Below, piece after piece: positions 1 to 6,492 of a stretch of 13,245 nt of DNA. Position 1 is the first letter of the stretch. Each line of letters opens with the position of its first letter. The stretch lies in assembly GCA_025936205.1 (NCBI GenBank), contig JAICTU010000244.1:1-13245 (forward strand), in the 5' to 3' direction. A program made the translations under genes and the position numbers. Source of the stretch: Polyangiaceae bacterium. Lineage in GTDB: Bacteria; Myxococcota; Polyangia; Polyangiales; Polyangiaceae. The notes beneath the pieces are model-generated. The model was not told the origin of the DNA, made no database searches, and saw only the letters and a list, made by a program, of their open reading frames with translations.

Positions 1-1502
1 AGCAAGAACGGCGTGGTGGGTGTGGGCTCGCTCGGCCCGTCCGGGGCGGCGCTCTCGGCGGCGCGGGCGCTCATCTGCTCGACGCTGGGCTCCTCCGCGC
101 TCTCCTCCAGGGCCACGAGTGGATGGCCCCCGCCCTCGGCCGCGGACGCCGGCGGGCGGCTCGATTTGCGGCCGTTGCTGCGGCTGCGGTCGCGATTCTT
201 GTTCGGCAGGCTCGGGAGCGAGAAGTCGGGATCGGTGCTCTCGGCGTCAGCCGAGGTATCGAGGGCCTCCACCGACGTGTCGGCGGCGGAGCGCGGCGGA
301 CCGAGAGCGCTGGAGAGCTCGGCGTCGATCGGCGCCGGGCGACCCGCGGCCGCGCGCTTGCGCTGCAGGATGATGCGCCCGAGCGCGCCGGCCACATCGG
401 GGGCCAGCGCGATCACGTCACCGATCTCGCGCTCCAGGACGTCGCTCGTGCCGTTGTCGCCGTACAGGAGCAGCAGGCAGCGCCCGCGCAAGCCTACCGG
501 CAGGATCAGCACGCGCGCGTCCAGCTGGCGCCGCAGATCTGCGGCCAGTGTGCGGTCGATGCCGTCGCGCCCGAGGCGTGTGATGCGCACGTTGCAGCTC
601 TCCGCAGCTTCGGAGAGCGAGCTGGGCAAGTCGAGCGGCACGCCCACGGCCTGGATCGCCTGCTGATCCGCGCCGGGCCCCGCCGCGTTCAGGCCTTCCG
701 CGATGGCGTTGTGAACCGCGAACAGCGCGCTGTATTCGAAGAACTGGCAGGCGAAGCTGAAGAACGCGCCCAGCACTTGATCGCGGTCGGTCGCGCGCGC
801 CAGCTCCTCCCGCGCCATCGCCAGAGTGAACGGCCCGCGCCGCCTCGCGCGGGGGGCCGGCTTGGGAGCGATCGGGCGTGCTGCCGCAGACTCGGCGCTC
901 TGCCATTCGCGCTCCCAGTCGCTGCGTGCTTCGACCGACGGCAGCGGCGCCGGGGGTTCGCTCGGCGGGCGAGGCAGCTCCGAGAGTTCGGTGTCGGCCC
1001 AGGCCGGCCCGGATGGCTCCGCCGGGACGCCGTCGACTCCGTCCAGGCGCGCGATGGCGTGCTGATCTTGCTCCGAGAGCGTGCCGCCGTAGCAGAGCGA
1101 GATCGCCTGCCGGATGCGCACCTCGAGCGCAACGCGCTCGAGCACCTGCACGCCCAGCGCGAAGCCGAGCTCTTCCTTCAACCCCGGCTCGAGTGGTCGC
1201 GCCACGGCCACCACCAGCTGCCCCGGCGCGCCCGAGAGCGGAAAGCAGCAGTAGCGCTCCGCGAGCTCTCGCGGCAGGAGTTGTTCTGGGTCGTCAGGTG
1301 TAGGCAAAAGGCCGACCTCTGCCGCGGGCAGGCCGTAACACTCGCTCAAGGCTTCACTGAGTGCCGCTTCGTCGGGGCTGGAGAACTGCAGCAAGCTGGT
1401 GGTCACGTCACCGCCATGCAGCTGGCTGCGGGCCATGGCCTCGGCAACGTCTCGCGGCGCAGCAACGCCGCGCTGTTCTAGCACTGCTTCGAGCCTGGCC
1501 AT
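1..1502 (-). CDS. MSHEN (GspE/PilB N-terminal) + GAF-like domain protein, partial (3' end off the window)
   Basis: Reading the complement from ATG at 1502 gives an open frame of 500 codons with no stop before the window edge. Residues about 1-140 have the pattern of the N-terminal domain of type II secretion/type IV pilus ATPases (MSHEN): a helical start, then SPDEAALSEALSECYGLP, PRELAERYCCFPL, LVVAVARPLEP and VRIRQAISLCYGG. In several bacteria this fold binds cyclic di-GMP; binding here is inference. Residues about 140-225 are Pro/Ala/Glu-rich linker. Residues about 225-382 look GAF-like (REELARATDRDQVLGAFFSF ... DARVLILPVGLRGRCLLLLYGD). The rest is Ser/Pro/Asp-rich low complexity. No Walker A or B motif is visible, so this is probably not the secretion ATPase but a sensor or regulatory protein reusing its N-domain. 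No strong ribosome binding site precedes the ATG; it was chosen because the MSHEN-like helix begins directly after it. The other long frames over this stretch are shadows. Confidence 0.82.
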   Translation of the reverse strand, partial: MARLEAVLEQRGVAAPRDVAEAMARSQLHGGDVTTSLLQFSSPDEAALSEALSECYGLPAAEVGLLPTPDDPEQLLPRELAERYCCFPLSGAPGQLVVAVARPLEPGLKEELGFALGVQVLERVALEVRIRQAISLCYGGTLSEQDQHAIARLDGVDGVPAEPSGPAWADTELSELPRPPSEPPAPLPSVEARSDWEREWQSAESAAARPIAPKPAPRARRRGPFTLAMAREELARATDRDQVLGAFFSFACQFFEYSALFAVHNAIAEGLNAAGPGADQQAIQAVGVPLDLPSSLSEAAESCNVRITRLGRDGIDRTLAADLRRQLDARVLILPVGLRGRCLLLLYGDNGTSDVLEREIGDVIALAPDVAGALGRIILQRKRAAAGRPAPIDAELSSALGPPRSAADTSVEALDTSADAESTDPDFSLPSLPNKNRDRSRSNGRKSSRPPASAAEGGGHPLVALEESAEEPSVEQMSARAAESAAPDGPSEPTPTTPFL

Positions 1503-1531
1503 GGCGAGTGAGGGGGAAAAGACCAACTGCG

Positions 1532-1578
1532 CACGATCGTGGGAGGGGAGCTTACAACGGGCACGCGTCGAACGACAA
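1532..1578 (-). promoter_or_regulatory. candidate promoter and operator-like palindrome upstream of the MSHEN-GAF gene
   Basis: On the minus strand TTGTCG (1578-1573) and TGTAAG (1556-1551) are separated by 16 bp and each matches four of six bases of the sigma-70 -35 and -10 consensus. A perfect 10-bp palindrome, CACGATCGTG (1532-1541), lies where transcription would begin, about 30 bp before the ATG at 1502. A repressor site is plausible. This is a by-eye call in high-GC DNA, where chance matches are common. Confidence 0.25.
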
Positions 1579-2292
1579 ACCGCCGGCCAGTCTCGGCCAT
1601 CGGGTCAGGTCGATAAATGCCCGGCTCGAGCCGGAAAAACCGATCGACGGGGGGAATATCCCCCAGTTGCGCCTTGAGCGCAGCGGCCTTTCTGCCTTCG
1701 TGGCTCTTGCTCCGGCAGCTGCCCCGGACTGGAACTCGCGCGCGCCGCGCCGACGTCGCGCTGCCCGGTCCAGCGATCGCTCGCGGGCGCGGACGCTCGC
1801 GCGCGCGACCGAGTTCGATGTGACGTCCCGGAGTCACGCGAGGGAGAAGCGGCTTTCCGCAACACTCACGATGCGCTGTCACCGGGACGACTCTTTTCGC
1901 GCAAGCAACGATCTGGAGACTCCAGCTGTCGGAGGGCAATGGGGAAACGGCCCGGAGGCGACTGCGCGATATGAGGCGGCAGCGTCGCAGCGCGCGGGCA
2001 TGAAGCGGGCTGGAGCATCCAGGAAGGACACCATTGACTACACGGAAAATCGCCGCGGGATCAGCGAACCTCGCGCGCGACATTGCGAGGTCTCCGGCGT
2101 CGAAGAAACCGTCCGAAACTCACCCACAAACTCCAACAGCGGCTCCTCCAGCCGCCTCGCGGAGAGCGCAACAACCGTCGAGCTTTGGTTCTTGACGGGT
2201 TGGTCGCGGCAACCGCATGATGCCGATCGTTTCGGGGGGCTCGGTGGTCGCCACGTCGTGGGGGCGGACAGACACCGGCGGCAAAAGTGCGC

Positions 2293-2372
2293 AGCCAGTG
2301 TCCAGCGCAGCCAGTGTCCAGCGCAGCCAGTGTCCAGCGCAGCCAGTGTTCAAGGCAGCCAGTGTCCAGCGC
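2293..2372. repeat. tandem repeat, 5 x 16 bp
   Basis: The unit AGCCAGTGTCCAGCGC occurs five times head to tail at 2293, 2309, 2325, 2341 and 2357, filling exactly 80 bp. Copies 1, 2, 3 and 5 are identical; copy 4 (2341-2356) differs at three bases (TT for TC and AGG for GCG within the second half). The 16-bp period is not a multiple of three, so it does not encode a simple peptide repeat. The near identity suggests recent expansion by slippage, or selection on the unit, for example as repeated protein-binding sites. Confidence 0.95.
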
Positions 2373-2489
2373 GGGGAGAGCCCGCAGCCGAATGCCTCTC
2401 GGACGACTTATCTCGTTCTCTCAGCGTCTGAGCCTTAGCTTCTCGTTGCCAATGCCGTTTGGAGGCAGCGGTCGGATCGGCCGCAACTT

Positions 2490-2505
2490 TCGGGGGTAAC
2501 CCCGA
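2490..2505 (+). other. hairpin with GNRA-type (GUAA) tetraloop
   Basis: TCGGGG (2490-2495), GTAA (2496-2499) and CCCCGA (2500-2505) form a perfect 6-bp stem, extendable by a G-U pair. Read as plus-strand RNA the loop is GUAA, a GNRA tetraloop, typical of structured RNA rather than of DNA-binding sites. There is no T-run after it, so it is not an intrinsic terminator. It lies in a gene-free stretch about 340 bp before the next probable gene. It may be part of a leader or a small RNA, or chance. Confidence 0.35.
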
Positions 2506-2844
2506 GCACCTCGACACTCGTTTCTCCGGAACCGCCGTTCCCGCGCCGGCCATGGCTGCGTGGGAGTTCCGCCGTCAGCAGACGGCTCGAAAGGCGGTCC
2601 GCGAGCTGGAGCGTTGGGGTTGTGGCAGTGCCGAAGGCGATGGCAACGAGGCCGTGACGAAGGTCGAGGGCTCGGCGGTGGAGTCCCCCGCGAAGAGAAA
2701 AAGCGCCGGGGAAAAATTGCTGATCGCAGGCGAATGGAAGCAGAACGAGAAGTGTTGGATTGAGACTGGGTAGCGGCGTCGAGGCAGGTCGGACCATCAA
2801 GGTCGCGTTCCAAGGCAGAGATGGTGTGGGTCAGGCGCTGACCA

Positions 2845-3309
2845 ATGCGCAGTGTGTGGGGAGACGGCAGCGAAGTGCGTTCATCAGGTAACAGCTCGGC
2901 AGAGTCGGGAAGCCGCGCCTGTCTCGTCATCGGCGAGTCCGGAGCGGACTGGTCCGCTGGCATTGCTGCGGCCCGGCGCTACAGCCCCAATCTAGCCCTC
3001 GTAACTCAGTGGGTCGGCGAAACTCCGCATCACTTCAGCCAGCGAGTGATGTCGCGGCTCGCCATGCGGCGTTCCTTCGCGAGCATCATCATGGTCTGCA
3101 ATGAGCGCAACGACGAGAGTGCCACGGCCGCGCGCCAGGAGATCGTGCGCGCCACCGGCAACGCGATGAGCGACCTCGGAGATCGTGAGCTCACGCTCAT
3201 TTGTTGTCCCACCCGCGGAGGCGGCATCCCACCTTGGGCGCCGCTGCTGGCCGAGCATTTGCCGCGCCAAGATCAGCCGCTGGGGCTCACGGTAGAACTG
3301 TCGCTCTAG
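2845..3309 (+). CDS. small alpha/beta protein of unknown function
   Basis: A 154-residue frame. From about residue 24 it has the alternating strand/helix pattern of a compact cytoplasmic domain: RACLVIGESGADWS, PNLALVTQWVGETPHHFSQRVMSRLA, SFASIIMVCNERNDESATAARQEIVRATGNAMSD, RELTLICCPTRGG. The layout (a strand, a W/E..F..RV helix, then a hydrophobic strand ending in CN followed by ESA..AR..I) resembles small uncharacterised proteins I associate with myxobacterial genomes; this is recollection, not a search result. Codons in the middle and end are strongly G/C-ending. The first about 23 residues are low complexity, so the true start may be a later GTG (codon 4 or 11). No signal peptide or membrane segment is seen. 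The stop is directly followed by a tandem repeat that echoes the last codons (CTGTCGCTC). I do not recognise a function, and a decaying gene remains possible. Confidence 0.6.
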   Translation: MRSVWGDGSEVRSSGNSSAESGSRACLVIGESGADWSAGIAAARRYSPNLALVTQWVGETPHHFSQRVMSRLAMRRSFASIIMVCNERNDESATAARQEIVRATGNAMSDLGDRELTLICCPTRGGGIPPWAPLLAEHLPRQDQPLGLTVELSL

Positions 3310-3373
3310 GCTGCCTGTCGCTGGGCCGCCTGTCGCTGGGCCGCCTGTCGCTCTGGGCCGCCTGTCGCTCTGG
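3310..3373. repeat. tandem repeat, 4 units of 15 or 17 bp
   Basis: Four head-to-tail units: GCTGCCTGTCGCTGG (3310-3324), GCCGCCTGTCGCTGG (3325-3339), then GCCGCCTGTCGCTCTGG twice (3340-3356 and 3357-3373). The two longer units carry an extra CT. The array begins right after the stop of the small gene at 3309, whose final bases CTGTCGCTCTAGG look like a partial unit. It lies about 110 bp upstream of the phosphatase start. Mixed 15/17-bp lengths point to slippage in non-coding DNA. Confidence 0.92.
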
Positions 3374-3482
3374 GCAGCTTTCATAGGCGGCTGGTGGAGC
3401 GGTTCCGGATGGGGACAGCGTTTGGTTCTGGGCGGCGCGAGACCCCCGAACAAATGGTGCACGCGGTCGTTCATGAAGGCAT

Positions 3483-4958
3483 ATGGCATTTGAGTCTCGC
3501 GCTCCCCGAAGTCAGATGATGAGCGAGGCGCCGCGCCCGGGCGCCAGCGCCGCTGCTGCCACGCCCACGACCGGCGGCAGTGCCGGCAGCGGCGTGCGGC
3601 CGTCGACGCCGCCTGCTCGTCCCAGCCTCGAGCCCTCGTTGCGTTTTGCAGCGCAAACCAACGTGGGCAAGCAGCGCGACCACAACGAAGACAACTTCCT
3701 CGTCGACAAGAAGCTGCGGCTCTACGTCGTGTGCGACGGCATGGGCGGTCACGCCGCGGGCGAGGTCGCGAGCGCCGTCGCGGTGCGCACGCTGAGCGAA
3801 GAGATCCGCAAGTCGCAGGATTTGCTCGACGACTACGTCAAGGGCAGCACGGGCGGCAGCCGGGTCAGCAAGCGCGACATCACCAACATGCTGGGCTTCG
3901 CCGTGAACTGTGCGTCGCGCAAGATCCACGCGGAGGCCGCTCAGGACGAGAAGAAGCGCGGCATGGGCACCACGCTGGTGGCCGTGCTCTTCCTGGGCAA
4001 CCAGGCCTTCATCATCCACGTCGGCGACAGCCGCATCTACCTGATGCGCAACGGCACCCTGGAGCAGCTGACCGAAGACCACAACGTCTACAACGAGTTC
4101 ATCAAGAAGAAGAAGATCGATCTCGGCAGCGCCGCCAAGCTGGCGCCCAAGCAAGCGATCACGCGCGCGGTCGGCGTGTACGAGCACTGTGAGCCCGAGA
4201 CGCTCGTGATCGACGTCGCCGCCGGCGATCGCTTCCTGCTCTGCACGGACGGCCTCTCCGGCTACTTCGACGCCCCGGAGGGCTCGCCCGAGGAGCTGGC
4301 GCAAAAGCTCGGCGCACCCGACCCGGACTCGGTCGTGGTCGATCTTGTGGACACGGCCAACAACCGCGGCGGCAAGGACAACATCACCGCCGTGCTGGTC
4401 GCGCTGGAGGCGATGGAGGCCGACGACGAGGAGCGCCTGAGCCAGCTCGAGACGCAGAAGTCGGTGCTGGCCAGCACGCCGCTGTTCAGCGCGCTCAACG
4501 CGCGCGAGCTGCGCCAGGTGCTGCAGGTGACGGAGGTCGAGCAGTACACCGATCGCCAGGTGATCGTGCGCGAGGGCGAGCAGGGCGAGCAGCTCTACAT
4601 CGTGCTCAGCGGACAAGTCGAGGTGATGCGGTCCGGCGCGCCCGTGGCGCGGCTCGATCCGGGCGAGCACTTCGGCGAGATGGCGCTGATCCGCAATCAG
4701 CCCCGCTCCGCCTCGGCGCGCGCGCTGGGCGCCACGCAGCTGATGGTGATCCATCGCAAGGACTTCTTCGAGATCCTGCGCACCGAGCACCGCCTGGCCG
4801 TCAAGCTGCTGTGGCAGTTCACGGGTGTGCTGGCCAATCGCCTCGCCGAGACCACGCGCAATCTCGGCATCGCGCGCGAGGAGCTGGTCGGTGAGGACAT
4901 CACCTGCGAGATCTTCGGCACCGACGAGGACGAGGGTATCACCGCCGAGTTGCCGTGA
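3483..4958 (+). CDS. PP2C-family Ser/Thr protein phosphatase fused to a cyclic-nucleotide-binding domain
   Basis: A 491-residue cytoplasmic protein predicted to remove phosphate from Ser/Thr residues under control of a cyclic nucleotide. Residues 1-55 are a Pro/Ala/Ser-rich tail. The PP2C (PPM) domain covers about 56-315 and has the expected metal-binding motifs: RDHNEDN (D66, D70), CDGMGGH (D85), GMGTTL, HVGDSR, LTEDHN, CTDGLSG (D256) and GGKDNIT (D299). All key acidic residues are present, so it should be active. A cNMP domain follows at about 333-455 with a good phosphate-binding cassette, FGEMALIRNQPRSAS (E399, R408), so nucleotide binding is likely. Neither domain is truncated. The start is uncertain: ATG at 3483 gives the longest form; ATG at 3516 or 3519 would drop 11 or 12 residues, and no ribosome site decides between them. 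The stop overlaps the next gene by 4 bp. Such phosphatases normally oppose Hanks-type kinases, but no kinase domain is visible in the window. Confidence 0.96.
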   Translation: MAFESRAPRSQMMSEAPRPGASAAAATPTTGGSAGSGVRPSTPPARPSLEPSLRFAAQTNVGKQRDHNEDNFLVDKKLRLYVVCDGMGGHAAGEVASAVAVRTLSEEIRKSQDLLDDYVKGSTGGSRVSKRDITNMLGFAVNCASRKIHAEAAQDEKKRGMGTTLVAVLFLGNQAFIIHVGDSRIYLMRNGTLEQLTEDHNVYNEFIKKKKIDLGSAAKLAPKQAITRAVGVYEHCEPETLVIDVAAGDRFLLCTDGLSGYFDAPEGSPEELAQKLGAPDPDSVVVDLVDTANNRGGKDNITAVLVALEAMEADDEERLSQLETQKSVLASTPLFSALNARELRQVLQVTEVEQYTDRQVIVREGEQGEQLYIVLSGQVEVMRSGAPVARLDPGEHFGEMALIRNQPRSASARALGATQLMVIHRKDFFEILRTEHRLAVKLLWQFTGVLANRLAETTRNLGIAREELVGEDITCEIFGTDEDEGITAELP

Positions 4959-5893
4959 AGGGCGAGCCGCGGCGCTGGAGCTCTGCGCTCGCCGTACTGG
5001 GGGGCGCGCTGCTATCATGCAGCGGCGAGCCCGCTGGAGCCGGGGCAGCGGGGGCAGCGGGAGGCGGAGCGGCAGCCGCGCCGCCCGCAGTCGCCGTCCC
5101 GGAGGCTCCGCCCAAGCTGCCCGCGCCGTTGCCGGCGGCCCCGGTGCCTGCGGGGCCGCTCGGCTGCCGGGTGGTGTCCACCACCGGCAGCGCCGCGCGC
5201 GACTCGGGCGCGGCCGTGCGCGTCGGGGATCGTTTCGTGGGCTCGGACTGGTTGGAGCTCGGCAAAGGCTCGAGCCTGCACCTCAAGCACGGCTCCTCCG
5301 GGCGCGAGTGGACGGTGAGCGGTCCGGCGCGCGTGCTGCCCTGCCTCGACGGGCAGGAAGAGCTGATCGTCGCCGAGGGCAAGCTGCTCACCGAGGCCGG
5401 CGCGGGCGTGCGCCCCGGCGCACAGGTGTTGATCGGCACGCCCTTCGGTAGCCTGCGCTACGCCGACGCGAGCGCCGATCTCGACGTGTCGAGCGACGCG
5501 CTGAAGTTGCGCGTGAGCTCGGGCGATACCTGGCTCAGCGCCGCCAGCAGCAAAGACGGGAGCAAGCCCGGCAGCGATACGCACACGCTCGGCTCGCAGT
5601 CGGCGCAGCGCGGGAAGCGCGACCGGCTGGCGGCGGCCGCCGCGGTCGCCGCCTGCCAGAAGGCGGCGCAGCGATCGGAGCAGCTCGCGAAATCGCTGCG
5701 CGCGCCGGTGGCGAGCGGGTTCGGCAAGCTCGCCGCGGAGCACGTGCGCGCACGCGAGCTCGCGCACGCGAGCTGCGCGAGCGCGACGGCGGCCGTGTTG
5801 CAGCAGCAGAGCGGCGCCGAGCGCAGCGCGCGGCTGGCGGAGCTCGCGGGCTACCGCGAGCTCTGGCAGCGAGTGCCGCCCGCCGGCGGCTGA
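4955..5893 (+). CDS. FecR-like lipoprotein
   Basis: A 312-residue protein starting at GTG 4955 inside the phosphatase stop (GTGA overlap), which implies translational coupling. The N-terminus has Arg/Lys, a hydrophobic stretch and the lipobox LLSC with Cys22, so it is predicted to be exported and lipid-anchored. Residues about 25-65 are an Ala/Pro/Gly linker. Residues about 66-190 resemble the FecR fold: GDRFVGSDWLELGKGSSLHLKHGSSGREWTVSGPARV ... EELIVAEGKLLTEAG ... IGTPFGSLRY. The C-terminal third (about 205-312) is Ala/Arg/Glu-rich and probably helical or coiled coil. FecR-type domains in classical systems pass signals across the envelope to a sigma factor; here there is no sigma factor or TonB receptor beside it, so another role, such as sensing or scaffolding at the cell surface, is more likely. 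A link to the phosphatase is inferred from coupling only. C-terminal residues include two Cys that could form a disulphide. Confidence 0.88.
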   Translation: MKGEPRRWSSALAVLGGALLSCSGEPAGAGAAGAAGGGAAAAPPAVAVPEAPPKLPAPLPAAPVPAGPLGCRVVSTTGSAARDSGAAVRVGDRFVGSDWLELGKGSSLHLKHGSSGREWTVSGPARVLPCLDGQEELIVAEGKLLTEAGAGVRPGAQVLIGTPFGSLRYADASADLDVSSDALKLRVSSGDTWLSAASSKDGSKPGSDTHTLGSQSAQRGKRDRLAAAAAVAACQKAAQRSEQLAKSLRAPVASGFGKLAAEHVRARELAHASCASATAAVLQQQSGAERSARLAELAGYRELWQRVPPAGG

Positions 5894-5919
5894 GCCGTCG
5901 GGCAAGTGGGCACATTCTG

Positions 5920-5965
5920 GCGTCGTCCTGCGCTGGGCAGCGGCGAGCCCCTCTGGCGACGACGC
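5920..5965. terminator. candidate bidirectional hairpin between convergent genes
   Basis: GCGTCGTC (5920-5927) pairs perfectly with GACGACGC (5958-5965), enclosing a second small stem CGCTG-GG-CAGCG (5931-5942). It lies between the stop of the FecR-like gene (5893) and the stop of the opposing gene (5965-5967), touching the latter. There is no T-run on either strand, which is common for terminators in very GC-rich genomes. The position makes a shared transcription stop the simplest reading. Confidence 0.45.
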
Positions 5966-6387
5966 TATTTCCCGCTCAATCGGGCGTGAAGCCGGCGTTC
6001 GGCCTCCAGCGCCCACGTGCGCTCTTCGGGGGTGGCTTTCAGGTGGGTGAGCGCGTCGTCGACGCGGCTGGGCGGGAAGGCGCAGATCCTGACGCCGACC
6101 CAGTGCAGGGCCGTGACCGCAGCGCGGGCCACCGTGCTGTCGGCGATCACCGCCAGGTCGTGAGCGAATTGCTTGGTGAGCGCCGCGGAGCGCTTGCGCT
6201 GCAAGGCGTTCGGCGCCGGGCCGTTTTTGCCGACGAAGATGATGATGCGCAGGTAGCGCCGCTCGAGTCCGACGCTCCTCATCGCGTCGAGGTAGTCGTC
6301 CCACTCCCGCTCGTCGGGCTCGCGGGGGGTGCCCACGTACACCACCAGCGAGCCCATCACCTCGTATGCGAGCGTCAGCGGTCGCAT
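5965..6387 (-). CDS. small SpoIIAA/STAS-like protein
   Basis: A protein of 140 residues from ATG 6387; a second in-frame ATG at 6357 (MGSLVVYVGTPRE) would give 130 and starts right at the first beta-strand, so it is a serious alternative. The pattern is strand LVVYVGTP, helix DEREWDDYLDAMRS, strand RYLRIIIFVGKNGPAPNALQR, helix to HDLAVIADSTVARAAVTALHWVGVRICAFPPSRVDDALTHL. This matches the layout of SpoIIAA/STAS-like alpha/beta domains common in myxobacteria, in which a strand ending in a Gly/Pro-rich turn (NGPAP) precedes an exposed helix. No Ser in the anti-sigma-antagonist phosphorylation position could be pinned down. No signal peptide or membrane segment is seen, so it is cytoplasmic. It is convergent with the FecR-like gene and divergent from the barrel gene. 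Function is unknown; a protein-interaction role is inference. The 884-codon frame that contains it is a shadow beyond 6387. Confidence 0.75.
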   Translation of the reverse strand: MRPLTLAYEVMGSLVVYVGTPREPDEREWDDYLDAMRSVGLERRYLRIIIFVGKNGPAPNALQRKRSAALTKQFAHDLAVIADSTVARAAVTALHWVGVRICAFPPSRVDDALTHLKATPEERTWALEAERRLHARLSGK

Positions 6388-6492
6388 GAGCCCAGGATAC
6401 CCCGACCGGGTGCGTCCCGCGAGCCGCTCGAGCCCAGGGTGGGGTTTGCGCCGCACAAACCGGGTGCCGGTGTGGCAGGGAAGTCGTATAGC
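6388..6492. promoter_or_regulatory. divergent intergenic region with inverted and direct repeats
   Basis: This 105-bp gap separates the divergent STAS-like and barrel genes and must carry both promoters. It holds an inverted repeat GGTTTG (6443-6448)/CAAACC (6456-6461) with a 7-bp centre, and two direct copies of GAGCCCAGG (6388-6396 and 6430-6438) exactly 42 bp apart, about four helical turns. A purine-rich AGGGAAG just before 6485 is a fair ribosome site for GTG 6493. No clear -35/-10 pair was found. Confidence 0.4.

Larger units (their letters stand above)
1503..2844. other. gene-poor stretch of lower GC with palindromes and a tandem repeat
   Basis: About 1.34 kb in which no frame has a recognisable protein family or the strong G/C third-position bias of the neighbours. 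The open frames here are low-complexity Arg/Ser/Pro strings. Local GC falls to about 50-62% (for example 2401-2460) against about 70% in flanking genes. Structure seen: a perfect 14-bp palindrome CCGGCTCGAGCCGG (1621-1634); a stem GGGGGA-ATA-TCCCCC (1650-1664); CTGGAG-A-CTCCAG (1913-1925); five 16-bp repeats (2293-2372); and a hairpin with a GUAA loop (2490-2505). It could be a long regulatory region, the remains of decayed genes, or host to a small RNA. No tRNA-like or rRNA-like sequence was seen. Confidence 0.55.

Noticed and set aside
123..1481. 452-codon plus-strand open frame
   Set aside because: It is antisense to the MSHEN-GAF gene; its product is an Arg/Ala/Gln-rich string with no domain pattern, as expected of a shadow in high-GC coding DNA.
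1478..2083. 201-codon minus-strand open frame
   Set aside because: No domain pattern or third-position bias; it overlaps the start of the MSHEN-GAF gene in another frame.
2293..2372. Possible CRISPR array
   Set aside because: Units are 16 bp and directly abutting with no spacers, so this is a simple tandem repeat.
1361..2431. 356-codon plus-strand open frame across the gene-poor region
   Set aside because: The product is low-complexity Arg/Ala/Ser, it overlaps the real gene at its start and runs through the 16-bp repeat with a drifting frame; no family pattern.
2701..2720. Possible sigma-54 (-24/-12) promoter
   Set aside because: TTGC is present, but the GG element is not at the required distance.
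2421..2963. 180-codon minus-strand open frame
   Set aside because: Ser/Pro/Arg-rich with no recognisable fold, and it overlaps the 5' part of the better-supported plus-strand gene.
3471..5018. 515-codon minus-strand open frame
   Set aside because: Exact antisense of the phosphatase gene, whose catalytic motifs prove the plus strand is coding.
4955..5893. Classical FecR-sigma factor signalling locus
   Set aside because: No ECF sigma factor or TonB-dependent receptor gene is adjacent, and the protein has a lipobox rather than a transmembrane anti-sigma layout.
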